From positions 1 through 7,536 of the forward strand of contig JAQSXM010000156.1 in assembly GCA_029256645.1 (NCBI GenBank): a stretch of 7,536 nucleotides of DNA, given 5' to 3'. A model generated the notes under the pieces. The model had not been told where the DNA came from. It did not search any database and saw only the letters and a program-made list of their open reading frames with translations. This document shows positions 1 through 6,677 of the stretch, piece after piece. The translations under genes were made by a program, and so were the position numbers. Source of the stretch: Sporomusa sp. (lineage in GTDB: Bacteria; Bacillota_C; Negativicutes; Sporomusales; Sporomusaceae). Within the stretch, counting starts at the first letter, position 1. Each line of letters begins with the position of its first letter.

Positions 1-558
1 TTCCTGTACTTGCAAACCGCCAATGCGCGGATGGGGCCGTCCCCCGGAGGTTACCACAACAGCAACCAGAATCTCATCTGCCGCCGGCGCATCATGCAGT
101 CGTACCTCCATAGCGTCATAGTGGGTTCTGACAAAAGCGGCATCTTTATAGTGTACAGGTACGTCCAGCGAGGTTCCCGGCCCCCCCAGCTTTTTGGCTG
201 AAGGAATGATGGCCTTGCCACCGCTGACTGCTTCCCGCATCGGTTTGCCCAGCTTAGGATGGAGAATGGCTGCACCATGCTCTAATTCACCATTCATGCC
301 GATAATAGCTCCTTTGCCATAACTCTCGGCCTGTTCGGGATTTATGCCCATCGCCGCAACTGCCTTCCGGGCCAGCAAACCGCCCAGATATTCGCCAATA
401 TCGCTGAGCAGGCTCAGGTCCTCTGCATATTCACCGGCAAACGGGTTTTTTATAACCGCTGCCGCCGCGCATTTCTTGAAAGGTTTATCAACCGCTTTCT
501 TGCCGTCCATACAAACCTCTTCCACAACTGTAACAATTTTGCGTATTGTCAAATCCAT
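1..558 (-). CDS. DUF1185 / 'amino acid synthesis' family protein (3' end beyond the window)
   Basis: The frame is open from an ATG at 556-558 to the left edge with no stop, giving 186 visible residues. The family is usually about 190-200 residues, so only the last few should be missing. Family-like blocks are residues 34-42 (AVIKNPFAG), 81-97 (glycine-rich, around GMNGELEHG), 111-135 (SGGKAIIPS, then GGPGTSLDVPVH), 136-158 (with THYDAM) and 168-181 (TSGGRPHPRIGG). No signal peptide or membrane segment is visible, so it should be cytoplasmic. Solved members are reported to have a variant of the Bacillus chorismate mutase fold; the 'amino acid synthesis' name is only a prediction and no reaction is established. 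GGAGG lies 9 bases before the start. The gene follows the UPF0280 gene by 37 bases, at the distal end of the molybdenum hydroxylase operon. A role after ring reduction, such as hydrolysis of a cyclic amide, is inference from context. Family assignment is fairly sure, function unknown. Confidence 0.82.
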   Translation of the reverse strand, partial: MDLTIRKIVTVVEEVCMDGKKAVDKPFKKCAAAAVIKNPFAGEYAEDLSLLSDIGEYLGGLLARKAVAAMGINPEQAESYGKGAIIGMNGELEHGAAILHPKLGKPMREAVSGGKAIIPSAKKLGGPGTSLDVPVHYKDAAFVRTHYDAMEVRLHDAPAADEILVAVVVTSGGRPHPRIGGLQVQE

Positions 559-567
559 CGCTCTTTA

Positions 568-572
568 CCTCC
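568..572 (-). promoter_or_regulatory. Ribosome binding site of the DUF1185 gene
   Basis: On the minus strand this reads GGAGG, 9 bases before the ATG at 556-558. A 10-base palindrome (AATAGCTATT, 573-582) lies immediately upstream but is too short to be called a regulatory hairpin. Confidence 0.8.
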
Positions 573-595
573 AATAGCTATTTATCAAGAGACCT

Positions 596-1441
596 TTAAC
601 TTATCTCCCCTATTTCAACAAGAAAACCCTCCGGAATCATGACCAGCTGCTGCTGGACAAAAATCGCCGCTCCTTCAATGACTCCTTGTTTATATAATTC
701 AGCCGCTCGCGCCCACCCCTGCCTGAGTGCCGTTTCCACCACCGCCGGTGGCAACAACCCCACTTCCCGCACAACCTGGTGGCCACGAATATCGGTATTG
801 GGGTCAAGCTGCTCAGCCCAGGCCAGTTTAATCGCCGGGTGCTCGACATAGGTGGCATTGCCCAGGCTGGTGGCGCAGGCATCAGCGACCGCCGCCGTAC
901 CGGCCGCCACTACGGCGGCGGTGGCGATTCCTTTGGTAAAACTGCGCCCACCCAGGCCGCTTGTGGCAATACCGCCAATCCCCCGCCCCGTGTCAAGGGG
1001 CAGAACATGGGTAGGCTGCAGGCCAAGCGCCGGTGCCACCCCTACCGCAGTTGTCCAGGGACCGGTCAGCCTGACAGCTATATCGCCCCCGTTATTGACA
1101 ATAGCTTTCGCTGCCCCCTGCGCCAGCAGCCAGTCGGCAGTCAGGTCGGCAATTGTGCCGGCTACCGCCGCCATCGGCGTCAGGGTTACATCACCTGCCC
1201 GCTTTACAGCTGCCAGCATACACTGCAGCACGTCCGGCAAACCGTCAGTGGCTATTATGGCCTGCTGCGGGCTTGCTGCTGTTTTTTGGTAAACAGCCAG
1301 TTCGGCCAGCACAGTCTTGGCATACCCTGCGGCCTGTTGGGCCAGCTCGGTCAGCGGACCGCTGCCTCCCTGCGCGCTAATCGTCATTTGCATTGGACCA
1401 TAGTCCAGTTTTACCAGCCCCGGAGCAGTCACTGCAATCAT
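596..1441 (-). CDS. UPF0280 family protein (ApbE-like fold)
   Basis: This is a complete 281-residue protein from ATG (1439-1441) to TAA (596-598). Recognisable blocks are PMAAVAGTIADL at 89-100, NNGGDIAV at 116-123, and a long glycine/alanine-rich block at 157-197 containing SGLGGRSFTKG and ADACATSLGN. The ADA-AT element (Asp187, Thr191) resembles the metal-binding TAxxADALATA stretch of ApbE flavin transferases, and NNGGDI resembles the ApbE GGDI motif. The classic ApbE HIIDPRTG-type motif is not visible. UPF0280 (older DUF375) is regarded as related to ApbE, which transfers FMN from FAD to Thr/Ser of target proteins, but no reaction is established for UPF0280. The start lies only 3 bases after the stop of the upstream reductase-like gene, and its ribosome binding site is inside that gene, so translation is probably coupled. 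Its likely partner is therefore the reductase-like protein (inference). There is no signal peptide, unlike many exported ApbE proteins. Confidence 0.85.
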   Translation of the reverse strand: MIAVTAPGLVKLDYGPMQMTISAQGGSGPLTELAQQAAGYAKTVLAELAVYQKTAASPQQAIIATDGLPDVLQCMLAAVKRAGDVTLTPMAAVAGTIADLTADWLLAQGAAKAIVNNGGDIAVRLTGPWTTAVGVAPALGLQPTHVLPLDTGRGIGGIATSGLGGRSFTKGIATAAVVAAGTAAVADACATSLGNATYVEHPAIKLAWAEQLDPNTDIRGHQVVREVGLLPPAVVETALRQGWARAAELYKQGVIEGAAIFVQQQLVMIPEGFLVEIGEIS

Positions 1442-1444
1442 GAT

Positions 1445-2947
1445 TTAAACATCCTTTTTTACTGTAGCCACCGGTTTAACGGCGGCAGTATGACCGCCAA
1501 TTTTTTCAAATGTTGCCCGCGTCATGGTATATTCAACCGGCGCCACGGTGGCTGGTGTCGCTACCCAGGTAAAAGCCTGCGGTACCACTTTTTCCACATC
1601 AACCATGAAGTTAATGCCACCGCCTGGCAGAATATAGGTTGGAGCCCCGCCGATTGTCAGCTTAACCTCGCCTTGATGCACCGCCTGCGAGAGCTTAATC
1701 GGATAAGTGGTTACCCCGGCCCGGGCACTGCCGCCCGTGCCCCCCACATATACCGCCGATACACGGGCTTCCTCACAGTTGGCGGCAATCAGGTCAACTA
1801 CAGCCTGAATCTCAGCAGTCAACGGAATTTCTGTTACCGTACCGTCAGACTGCACGGCTAAAAGCCCTGCCTGCTGCCCGGTCGTCTCAGTAACCAATAT
1901 CTGCAGCCCCGGTTTAGCCAGGTTCATATCTACCATTTTTACTGCCTGTAACGGTCCGGCGATGTTGGTACCACCCCAGCCATGACCTTGTTCACCGAAA
2001 TAACGCCCGCGGGTGCTTTTTCGTCCGTTTGGGATAACACCACTGTAGGTCATCCCAACCTCTTCCCCGGCCCGGTGCTCAGATAATAAACCAATGACGT
2101 GATGATCCAGGATAATGGCTTCATCGACAACGCTGCTTAACTGGGCGGCAAACATACCAACAGTTGCACTGCCACAGCCAACCCGCATTTTCTTTTCGGT
2201 CACACCGTCAATGATCGGGGGCTGTCCCACGGTAATGTCCAGCGTACTGCCTTTTTCCACCTGTAATACCATCCGCTCACCATTTGCCAGGCCGACAATG
2301 GTCCGGGCTGCCGCAAAGCCATGTTTACCGCTTAAGATGTTGGCGCCGCCGATTGATAACATCTTGGCGCCATACTCCTCGGTATCCACCATGCCGATTG
2401 CAGCGCCGTCCCTGAACACGCGTGCCCCTTCTGCCCCAATATGAGCATTGGCATCGATTTTAACCTTAATGCCACTATAGCTGAGCGGCGCCTCGGTAAC
2501 CACGGTGATTACCTCAATATCGCGTACTCTATCTGCTACTATATGCGGTGCCGGTTTACAACAGGGGTATTCAGTCCCTGCCCCAACAGCCGTGATCAGC
2601 GGGCGGTCCGGTATTTCCGGATATAACTTGCCGGCCCGGTCACTTGCCGCTACTAACTCACGATTGCGGATAAGCGTACCATTAACATTGGTATACCGGC
2701 GGCAAGCCCCTTCAAAACCAGGCTGGATCGCGCACTGTACCGGGCAAGCCCGGCAAACGGCAGCACCGTCAGCTACAATGTCATTCCGGCTGACTGCGCC
2801 GCAGGGACAAACCCGCAGACAGATACCGCAACTGGTACAGTGAATACCTAACTGTGCTATTTTATCGATTAAAGCAACCGCACCTGTGGGGCAGTTCTTT
2901 ATGCAAAGCCCGCAGCCTTTGCACAGGCTTTCTTCAATTACAATCAC
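1445..2947 (-). CDS. 6-hydroxynicotinate reductase-like iron-sulfur protein
   Basis: This is a complete 500-residue protein starting at GTG (2945-2947). An ATG two bases upstream is out of frame and meets TGA at once, so GTG is the real start. The N-terminus is a two-cluster ferredoxin domain: CX2CX2CX3C at Cys9/12/15/19 and again at Cys37/40/43/47. A third cysteine group follows, Cys65, 68, 72 and 82 (CX2CX3CX9C, ending ACRRY), suggesting a further Fe-S site. The remaining 400 residues carry glycine-rich blocks: HGWGGTNIAGP at 322-332, YVGGTGGSARAGV at 400-412, and the stretch at 433-451 around ILPGGGINFMVDV. I recognise the architecture as that of Eubacterium barkeri 6-hydroxynicotinate reductase, which reduces 6-hydroxynicotinate to 6-oxo-1,4,5,6-tetrahydronicotinate with ferredoxin. 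The family is broad in annotation, so the real substrate may be another hydroxylated heterocycle. It directly follows the molybdenum hydroxylase subunits (13-base gap), as expected for a hydroxylate-then-reduce route. No signal peptide is seen. Confidence 0.82.
   Translation of the reverse strand: MIVIEESLCKGCGLCIKNCPTGAVALIDKIAQLGIHCTSCGICLRVCPCGAVSRNDIVADGAAVCRACPVQCAIQPGFEGACRRYTNVNGTLIRNRELVAASDRAGKLYPEIPDRPLITAVGAGTEYPCCKPAPHIVADRVRDIEVITVVTEAPLSYSGIKVKIDANAHIGAEGARVFRDGAAIGMVDTEEYGAKMLSIGGANILSGKHGFAAARTIVGLANGERMVLQVEKGSTLDITVGQPPIIDGVTEKKMRVGCGSATVGMFAAQLSSVVDEAIILDHHVIGLLSEHRAGEEVGMTYSGVIPNGRKSTRGRYFGEQGHGWGGTNIAGPLQAVKMVDMNLAKPGLQILVTETTGQQAGLLAVQSDGTVTEIPLTAEIQAVVDLIAANCEEARVSAVYVGGTGGSARAGVTTYPIKLSQAVHQGEVKLTIGGAPTYILPGGGINFMVDVEKVVPQAFTWVATPATVAPVEYTMTRATFEKIGGHTAAVKPVATVKKDV
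1452..1456 (-). promoter_or_regulatory. Ribosome binding site of the UPF0280 gene, inside the upstream coding region
   Basis: On the minus strand this reads AAGGA, 10 bases before the ATG at 1439-1441. It lies within the last codons of the reductase-like gene, whose stop is at 1445-1447. This arrangement favours translational coupling. Confidence 0.6.
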
Positions 2948-2955
2948 ATGTGTGT

Positions 2956-2962
2956 CCCCCTT
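2956..2962 (-). promoter_or_regulatory. Ribosome binding site deciding the GTG start of the reductase-like gene
   Basis: On the minus strand this reads AAGGGGG, 8 bases before the GTG at 2945-2947. It overlaps the TAA stop of the molybdenum subunit gene (2961-2963). It supports GTG over the out-of-frame ATG at 2947-2949. Confidence 0.65.
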
Positions 2963-5255
2963 AAACCGGCCTATCGTTACCTTGCCTAATAGCGTTACCG
3001 CTAGCCTTTAACAGGCGTAACACCCGTTCCGGACTAACCGGCAATTCGGTAACGCGAATGCCAACCGCATCATACACGGCGTTGGCAATCGCGGCAGCCG
3101 TCGGAACAAGTGAGGTTTCCCCCAAGCCTTTCGCACCAAAAGGTCCGGTATCGGCCGGCTCTTCCACAATGATCGAATGCACGGCCGGCACATCAAGCGA
3201 GGTAGGAATAAGGTAAGTGGCAAACGAGGGTGTTTTAATCCTGCCCCGGTCTTTCTTTACGTCTTCATAGATACCATAACCCAACCCCATAATGCTTCCC
3301 CCCTCAATCTGGGCTTCCACCTGGAGAGGATTGACCGCTTTGCCCACATCATGGGCCGCATAGATATTTAATACCTCTACCTGCCCGGTTTCAGTGTCAA
3401 CTTCAACCTCAACGGCCTGGCTGCCAAAAGCATAGGCCTCATATGGCGCACCGGCGCCTGTAGCATTGTCAAGTCCGGTAGTTGTTGGATTAAACCACCC
3501 ATGGCCGATTGTCATTTTCCCTTTGCTCCGGCAGGCGGCTAATATCTCTTTAATCGTTTTACGGAACTGCTCTTGCTGCCCCTGAACAGTAACCCAGCCG
3601 TCCTTCAGCACAATCTGAGCAGCCGGAACACCAAAACTCTCAGCTGCCACTTCCAGTACGATTTTTTTCGCTTCCCTGGCAGCACGCAAGGCAGCATTCC
3701 CGGAAATATAAGTCTGGCGGCTGGCAGAGGTTGCACCACCATCAGGCGTAACCCCGGTATCGGCGGAGATAACATGGATATCATCAAAGGAAATCCCTAA
3801 TTCTTCAGCAACAATCTGGGCGATGATCGTATTAGATCCCTGCCCGATATCAGCGGCGCCAACCATCAGGTTCACCGTACCATCATCCAAAAAGTCAACA
3901 TATGCCCCGGCCGGATTAGGCAGACCGGTATTGCCGATACCATAAAACATACAGCCAATACCATATCCCCGTCTCTTTACAGTGTCCGTCCGGGCTTGTC
4001 CATTGATATGCTCCTGCACTTTAGCATAAGCGGCGGTAAGTGTGCTATCAATTCCGCCCCCGGTTTCAAGTATCTGTCCGGTTGCTGTAACACTATTCTC
4101 CTTGAGTGTATTGATTAAACGTACCGCCAGTGGACTGATGCCGGCTTTCTCCGCAACCATATCCATCTGCTGCTCATAGGCAAAGGCGATTTGGGGCACC
4201 CCGAAACCGCGCATGGCCCCGGCTGTTGGATTGTTTGTATAGATGGTATATGCATCCACCCGTACATGCGGTACTTCGTAGGGACCGGTGGCATGAACAG
4301 CCAGGCGGGTGATCGGCGCCGGTCCATAGGAGGAATAAGCCCCCGTATCGGCGATCGCCACCACATCAATGGCCAGCAGCTTGCCATTCTTATCGGCCGC
4401 TGTTTTATAGCTTATTGTGCATGGGTGTCGTTTAGGGGAGGCAACTAAGGATTCTTCCCGTGTATATACCAGTTGAACCGGGCGTTTTGTACGTACGGCC
4501 AGGAGAGCCAGAAAGATTTGTACCGACACATCCAATTTACCGCCAAAACCACCGCCGGTGGGAGCCTGGATCACTCTAACCTTATTGCTGGGCATCGCCA
4601 GATTGCGGGCTACTTCCCGGCAGTCAAAATGCGTATTCTGGGTTGAGGCTTTGATGACCACGACATCACCATCCAGGTACGCCACCCCGGCCTCAGGCTC
4701 AATATACGCATGTTCCTGCATTTGCGTCCGGTAGGTTTGTTCTATGATAATATCGGCACCGGTAAAAGCCGCCGCTACATCACCTTTGCGGATCTTGCGC
4801 AAAGCCAGTATGTTGCTGTCGCCATGAACCTTGGGTGCGTCCGGACGCATAGCCTCTTCAGCATCAAATACCGGCGGCAGCTCCTCGATTTCAACGTTAA
4901 TTAACCCTAATGCCTGTATCGCCAGTTCTTCCGTTTCCGCTGCCACCACGGCCAGCGCATCACCAATTTTACGTATTTTATCATATACCAAAACAGGTTC
5001 ATCTTTGATAACAATGCCATGAGCATTACTGCCAGGCACATCTGCCGCTGTCAGGATCGCAACGACCCCGGGCAAAGCCTTAGCTGCCGCCACATCAATA
5101 CTTTTCAATAGGGCATGCGGTACTTTACTCCGGAGCACTTTGGCATAGAGCATAGCCGGCAATTTAATATCTGCGCTAAACTTGGTCTTTCCCAACACTT
5201 TATCCAGAGCATCTTTACGAATCACTGATTTTCCGATTACGGAGAAATCTCCCAT
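2961..5255 (-). CDS. Molybdenum-binding subunit of a xanthine dehydrogenase-family hydroxylase
   Basis: This is a complete 764-residue large subunit, a normal length for the single-chain molybdopterin subunit of this family. The N-terminal hammerhead domain spans about 1-125 and the molybdopterin-binding domains follow. Signature motifs are STQN (204-207), GGGFGGK (234-240), AMRGFG (347-352), the IGQG loop (470-473) and AKGLGE (708-713). Glu713 aligns with the catalytic base Glu1261 of bovine xanthine oxidase, Gln206 with Gln767 beside the Mo-oxo group, Arg317 with Arg880 and Phe351 with Phe914. Glu802, which binds purine, is replaced by Leu241, and Phe1009 aligns with Gly441 (bovine residues recalled from memory). 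The protein hydroxylates a C-H bond, probably of an aromatic heterocycle, using water. No Cys of the CO dehydrogenase VAYRCSFR type is present, so it is not a CO dehydrogenase. The reductase-like neighbour suggests nicotinate or a similar ring. It forms a three-chain enzyme with the next two genes upstream and is cytoplasmic, with no Tat signal. Confidence 0.93.
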   Translation of the reverse strand: MGDFSVIGKSVIRKDALDKVLGKTKFSADIKLPAMLYAKVLRSKVPHALLKSIDVAAAKALPGVVAILTAADVPGSNAHGIVIKDEPVLVYDKIRKIGDALAVVAAETEELAIQALGLINVEIEELPPVFDAEEAMRPDAPKVHGDSNILALRKIRKGDVAAAFTGADIIIEQTYRTQMQEHAYIEPEAGVAYLDGDVVVIKASTQNTHFDCREVARNLAMPSNKVRVIQAPTGGGFGGKLDVSVQIFLALLAVRTKRPVQLVYTREESLVASPKRHPCTISYKTAADKNGKLLAIDVVAIADTGAYSSYGPAPITRLAVHATGPYEVPHVRVDAYTIYTNNPTAGAMRGFGVPQIAFAYEQQMDMVAEKAGISPLAVRLINTLKENSVTATGQILETGGGIDSTLTAAYAKVQEHINGQARTDTVKRRGYGIGCMFYGIGNTGLPNPAGAYVDFLDDGTVNLMVGAADIGQGSNTIIAQIVAEELGISFDDIHVISADTGVTPDGGATSASRQTYISGNAALRAAREAKKIVLEVAAESFGVPAAQIVLKDGWVTVQGQQEQFRKTIKEILAACRSKGKMTIGHGWFNPTTTGLDNATGAGAPYEAYAFGSQAVEVEVDTETGQVEVLNIYAAHDVGKAVNPLQVEAQIEGGSIMGLGYGIYEDVKKDRGRIKTPSFATYLIPTSLDVPAVHSIIVEEPADTGPFGAKGLGETSLVPTAAAIANAVYDAVGIRVTELPVSPERVLRLLKASGNAIRQGNDRPV

Positions 5256-5264
5256 CTATGCCAA

Positions 5265-5271
5265 CTCCTTT
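5265..5271 (-). promoter_or_regulatory. Ribosome binding site of the molybdenum subunit gene
   Basis: On the minus strand this reads AAAGGAG, 9 bases before the ATG at 5253-5255, in the 22-base gap after the 2Fe-2S subunit gene. Confidence 0.8.
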
Positions 5272-5277
5272 GGAGAC

Positions 5278-5748
5278 TCATCGTTTTTGCTTGACTACTT
5301 TTTCGATCGCATTGGCTATTTTGGTATAGCCGGTACAACGACAGAGATTACCGGCTATAGCCCCCATAATCTCTTCCCGGTCCGGGTGGGGATGCTTATC
5401 TAATAACACTTTAGCGGATAGAATCATACCTGGGGTACAAAAGCCACACTGTACTGCGCCCTCTTCAATAAAAGCCTGTTGCAGCGGGTGCAGTTGCTCA
5501 TAATCACCCAATCCTTCAATCGTAACTACTTCCCGGCGGTCAACCTGAGCTGCCAGCACCAAACAGGAATTAGCTGTCACCCCATCAATAATCACAGTAC
5601 AGGCGCCACAATCGCCTTCACCACAGCCAATTTTTGTCCCGGTAAGACCGAATTCCTGACGAATAACATCCACCAGCCGCTGGTCAGGCTCAATCGCGAC
5701 TGTCACTTCTTTACTGTTAAGAACAAAATTAATCGTTACCTTTTCCAT
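5278..5748 (-). CDS. 2Fe-2S subunit of the molybdenum hydroxylase
   Basis: This small subunit has 156 residues if it starts at the second of two adjacent ATGs. GGGAG at 5754-5758 is 5 bases from the second ATG but only 2 from the first (5749-5751), so the second is preferred; the alternative adds one Met. The N-terminal plant-type ferredoxin domain has Cys42, 47, 50 and 62 (GCGEGDCGAC pattern). The C-terminal helical 2Fe-2S domain has Cys101, 104, 136 and 138 (QCGFCTPG, then NLCRCTGY). All eight ligands are present and the length is normal for the CoxS/XdhC-type subunit. It carries electrons from the Mo centre to FAD. It lies between the FAD and Mo subunit genes, the usual neighbours for this three-chain form. 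It is cytoplasmic. Identification of the family is essentially certain; the substrate of the complex is not. Confidence 0.95.
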   Translation of the reverse strand: MEKVTINFVLNSKEVTVAIEPDQRLVDVIRQEFGLTGTKIGCGEGDCGACTVIIDGVTANSCLVLAAQVDRREVVTIEGLGDYEQLHPLQQAFIEEGAVQCGFCTPGMILSAKVLLDKHPHPDREEIMGAIAGNLCRCTGYTKIANAIEKVVKQKR

Positions 5749-5753
5749 CATAT

Positions 5754-5758
5754 CTCCC
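5754..5758 (-). promoter_or_regulatory. Ribosome binding site that selects the second ATG of the 2Fe-2S subunit
   Basis: On the minus strand this reads GGGAG. Spacing is 5 bases to the ATG at 5746-5748 and 2 bases to the ATG at 5749-5751; the latter is too close for normal initiation. Confidence 0.65.
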
Positions 5759-5766
5759 TACCTAAC

Positions 5767-6624
5767 TTATTCAGCCCAGGCTTCTTCCAATGCTCTCTTA
5801 ATCAAAACCCCTGCCGTCTGCTGGCGGTACACAGCTTCCGAGCGCACATCATCAATTGGTTTGACCGTCTCCACAACCTTATCAGCCGCTTGCTGAATGA
5901 GGCTGTGGGAAATAACCTGGCCCAGCAAGATGCTTTCCGCCTCTGTTGCTCTAATCACAGTAGCTGCCACAGAACCAAGAGCAAGCCGTACCCCAGTCAC
6001 CTTCCGGGTGTTTTCTTCAACCTCCAGCCAAACAGCGGCATTGACCACAGCAATGGCTAACGCTTTGCGTTTGCCTAATTTCTGAAAGCTGGAGCTTTGA
6101 CCAGGCTGCTGGGCCTGAAAAGTAATCGCAACTATGATTTCTCCAGGCTCCAGCACGGTACGGCCAGGGCCGGTAAACAAATTACTAAGGCTAATCTCCT
6201 TAATGCCGCTGCCTGTCGCTACTTTTACCTGTGCCCCATAAGCAATCAGCACCGGAACCGTATCGGCAGCAGGAGAAGCATTGCCGATATTTCCGCCGAT
6301 TGTTCCCGTGTTCCGGATTTGCGGTGAACCTACCAAACCGGCTGCTTTTGCCAATGCCGGGGCATAGCGGTTAATCACTGCTGATTCGTATACCTGTGAA
6401 TGAGTCACAGCAGCCCCAATCGTAATTCTGCCATTGTCCCAGGTGATGCCGCCCAGTTCCTCCAGCCTGCTAATATCGACAATTGCCACAGGATCAATTA
6501 GTTTTTCTTTTAGCTTCACCATAAGATCTGTTCCACCGGCAATAAGGTAATAACCGGAATTCTCTTTAATTAATTGAACTGCCTGCTGTAGTGACTCTGC
6601 TCTCACATATTTAAACTTACTCAC
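5767..6624 (-). CDS. FAD-binding subunit of the molybdenum hydroxylase
   Basis: This medium subunit has 285 residues from a GTG start (6622-6624) and belongs to the CoxM/XdhB-type flavoprotein family. AAAGGAG lies 7 bases before this GTG. A TTG 10 codons further upstream (6652-6654) is in frame but has no such site. The FAD-binding domain carries AGGTDL at 29-34 and the pyrophosphate-contacting loop TIGGNIGNASPAAD at 108-121. The C-terminal CO-dehydrogenase flavoprotein domain occupies roughly 170-280. I see no extra 4Fe-4S insertion of the kind found in 4-hydroxybenzoyl-CoA reductase, as the protein contains no cysteine cluster. It accepts electrons from the 2Fe-2S subunit and passes them to a soluble acceptor, which could be NAD(P)+, ferredoxin or a flavodoxin; the sequence does not say which. 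The next gene starts 18 bases after its stop. Confidence 0.93.
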   Translation of the reverse strand: MSKFKYVRAESLQQAVQLIKENSGYYLIAGGTDLMVKLKEKLIDPVAIVDISRLEELGGITWDNGRITIGAAVTHSQVYESAVINRYAPALAKAAGLVGSPQIRNTGTIGGNIGNASPAADTVPVLIAYGAQVKVATGSGIKEISLSNLFTGPGRTVLEPGEIIVAITFQAQQPGQSSSFQKLGKRKALAIAVVNAAVWLEVEENTRKVTGVRLALGSVAATVIRATEAESILLGQVISHSLIQQAADKVVETVKPIDDVRSEAVYRQQTAGVLIKRALEEAWAE

Positions 6625-6631
6625 AGCGCTG

Positions 6632-6638
6632 CTCCTTT
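6632..6638 (-). promoter_or_regulatory. Ribosome binding site deciding the GTG start of the FAD subunit
   Basis: On the minus strand this reads AAAGGAG, 7 bases before the GTG at 6622-6624. It would lie inside the coding region if the upstream in-frame TTG at 6652-6654 were the start. Confidence 0.8.
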
Positions 6639-6677
6639 CCCTATAACCAACCAAAAACCTGTCAACATACCACTTGT

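Noticed and set aside
573..582. Perfect 10-base palindrome AATAGCTATT before the DUF1185 ribosome binding site
   Set aside because: It is too short and AT-rich to form a stable hairpin and is not followed by a T-run; it is probably chance.
779..1861. A 360-codon open frame on the plus strand
   Set aside because: It lies opposite the UPF0280 gene and the end of the reductase-like gene. Both carry clear family motifs, and the plus-strand translation has no recognisable domain; it is a shadow frame.
2177..2216. Possible flavinylation site in the reductase-like protein near residues 257-264 (GCGSATVG)
   Set aside because: The order is S-A-T rather than the S/T-G-A-T/S-x-T/S pattern recognised by ApbE flavin transferases.
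5479..6060. A 193-codon open frame on the plus strand
   Set aside because: It runs antisense to the 2Fe-2S and FAD subunit genes, which are certain. The translation is low-complexity and resembles no family.
6641..6665. Possible internal promoter before the FAD subunit (TTGACA on the minus strand at 6660-6665)
   Set aside because: The -35-like hexamer is perfect, but the best -10-like stretch (TATAGG) is only about 14 bases away and poor, so it is not a convincing sigma-A promoter.
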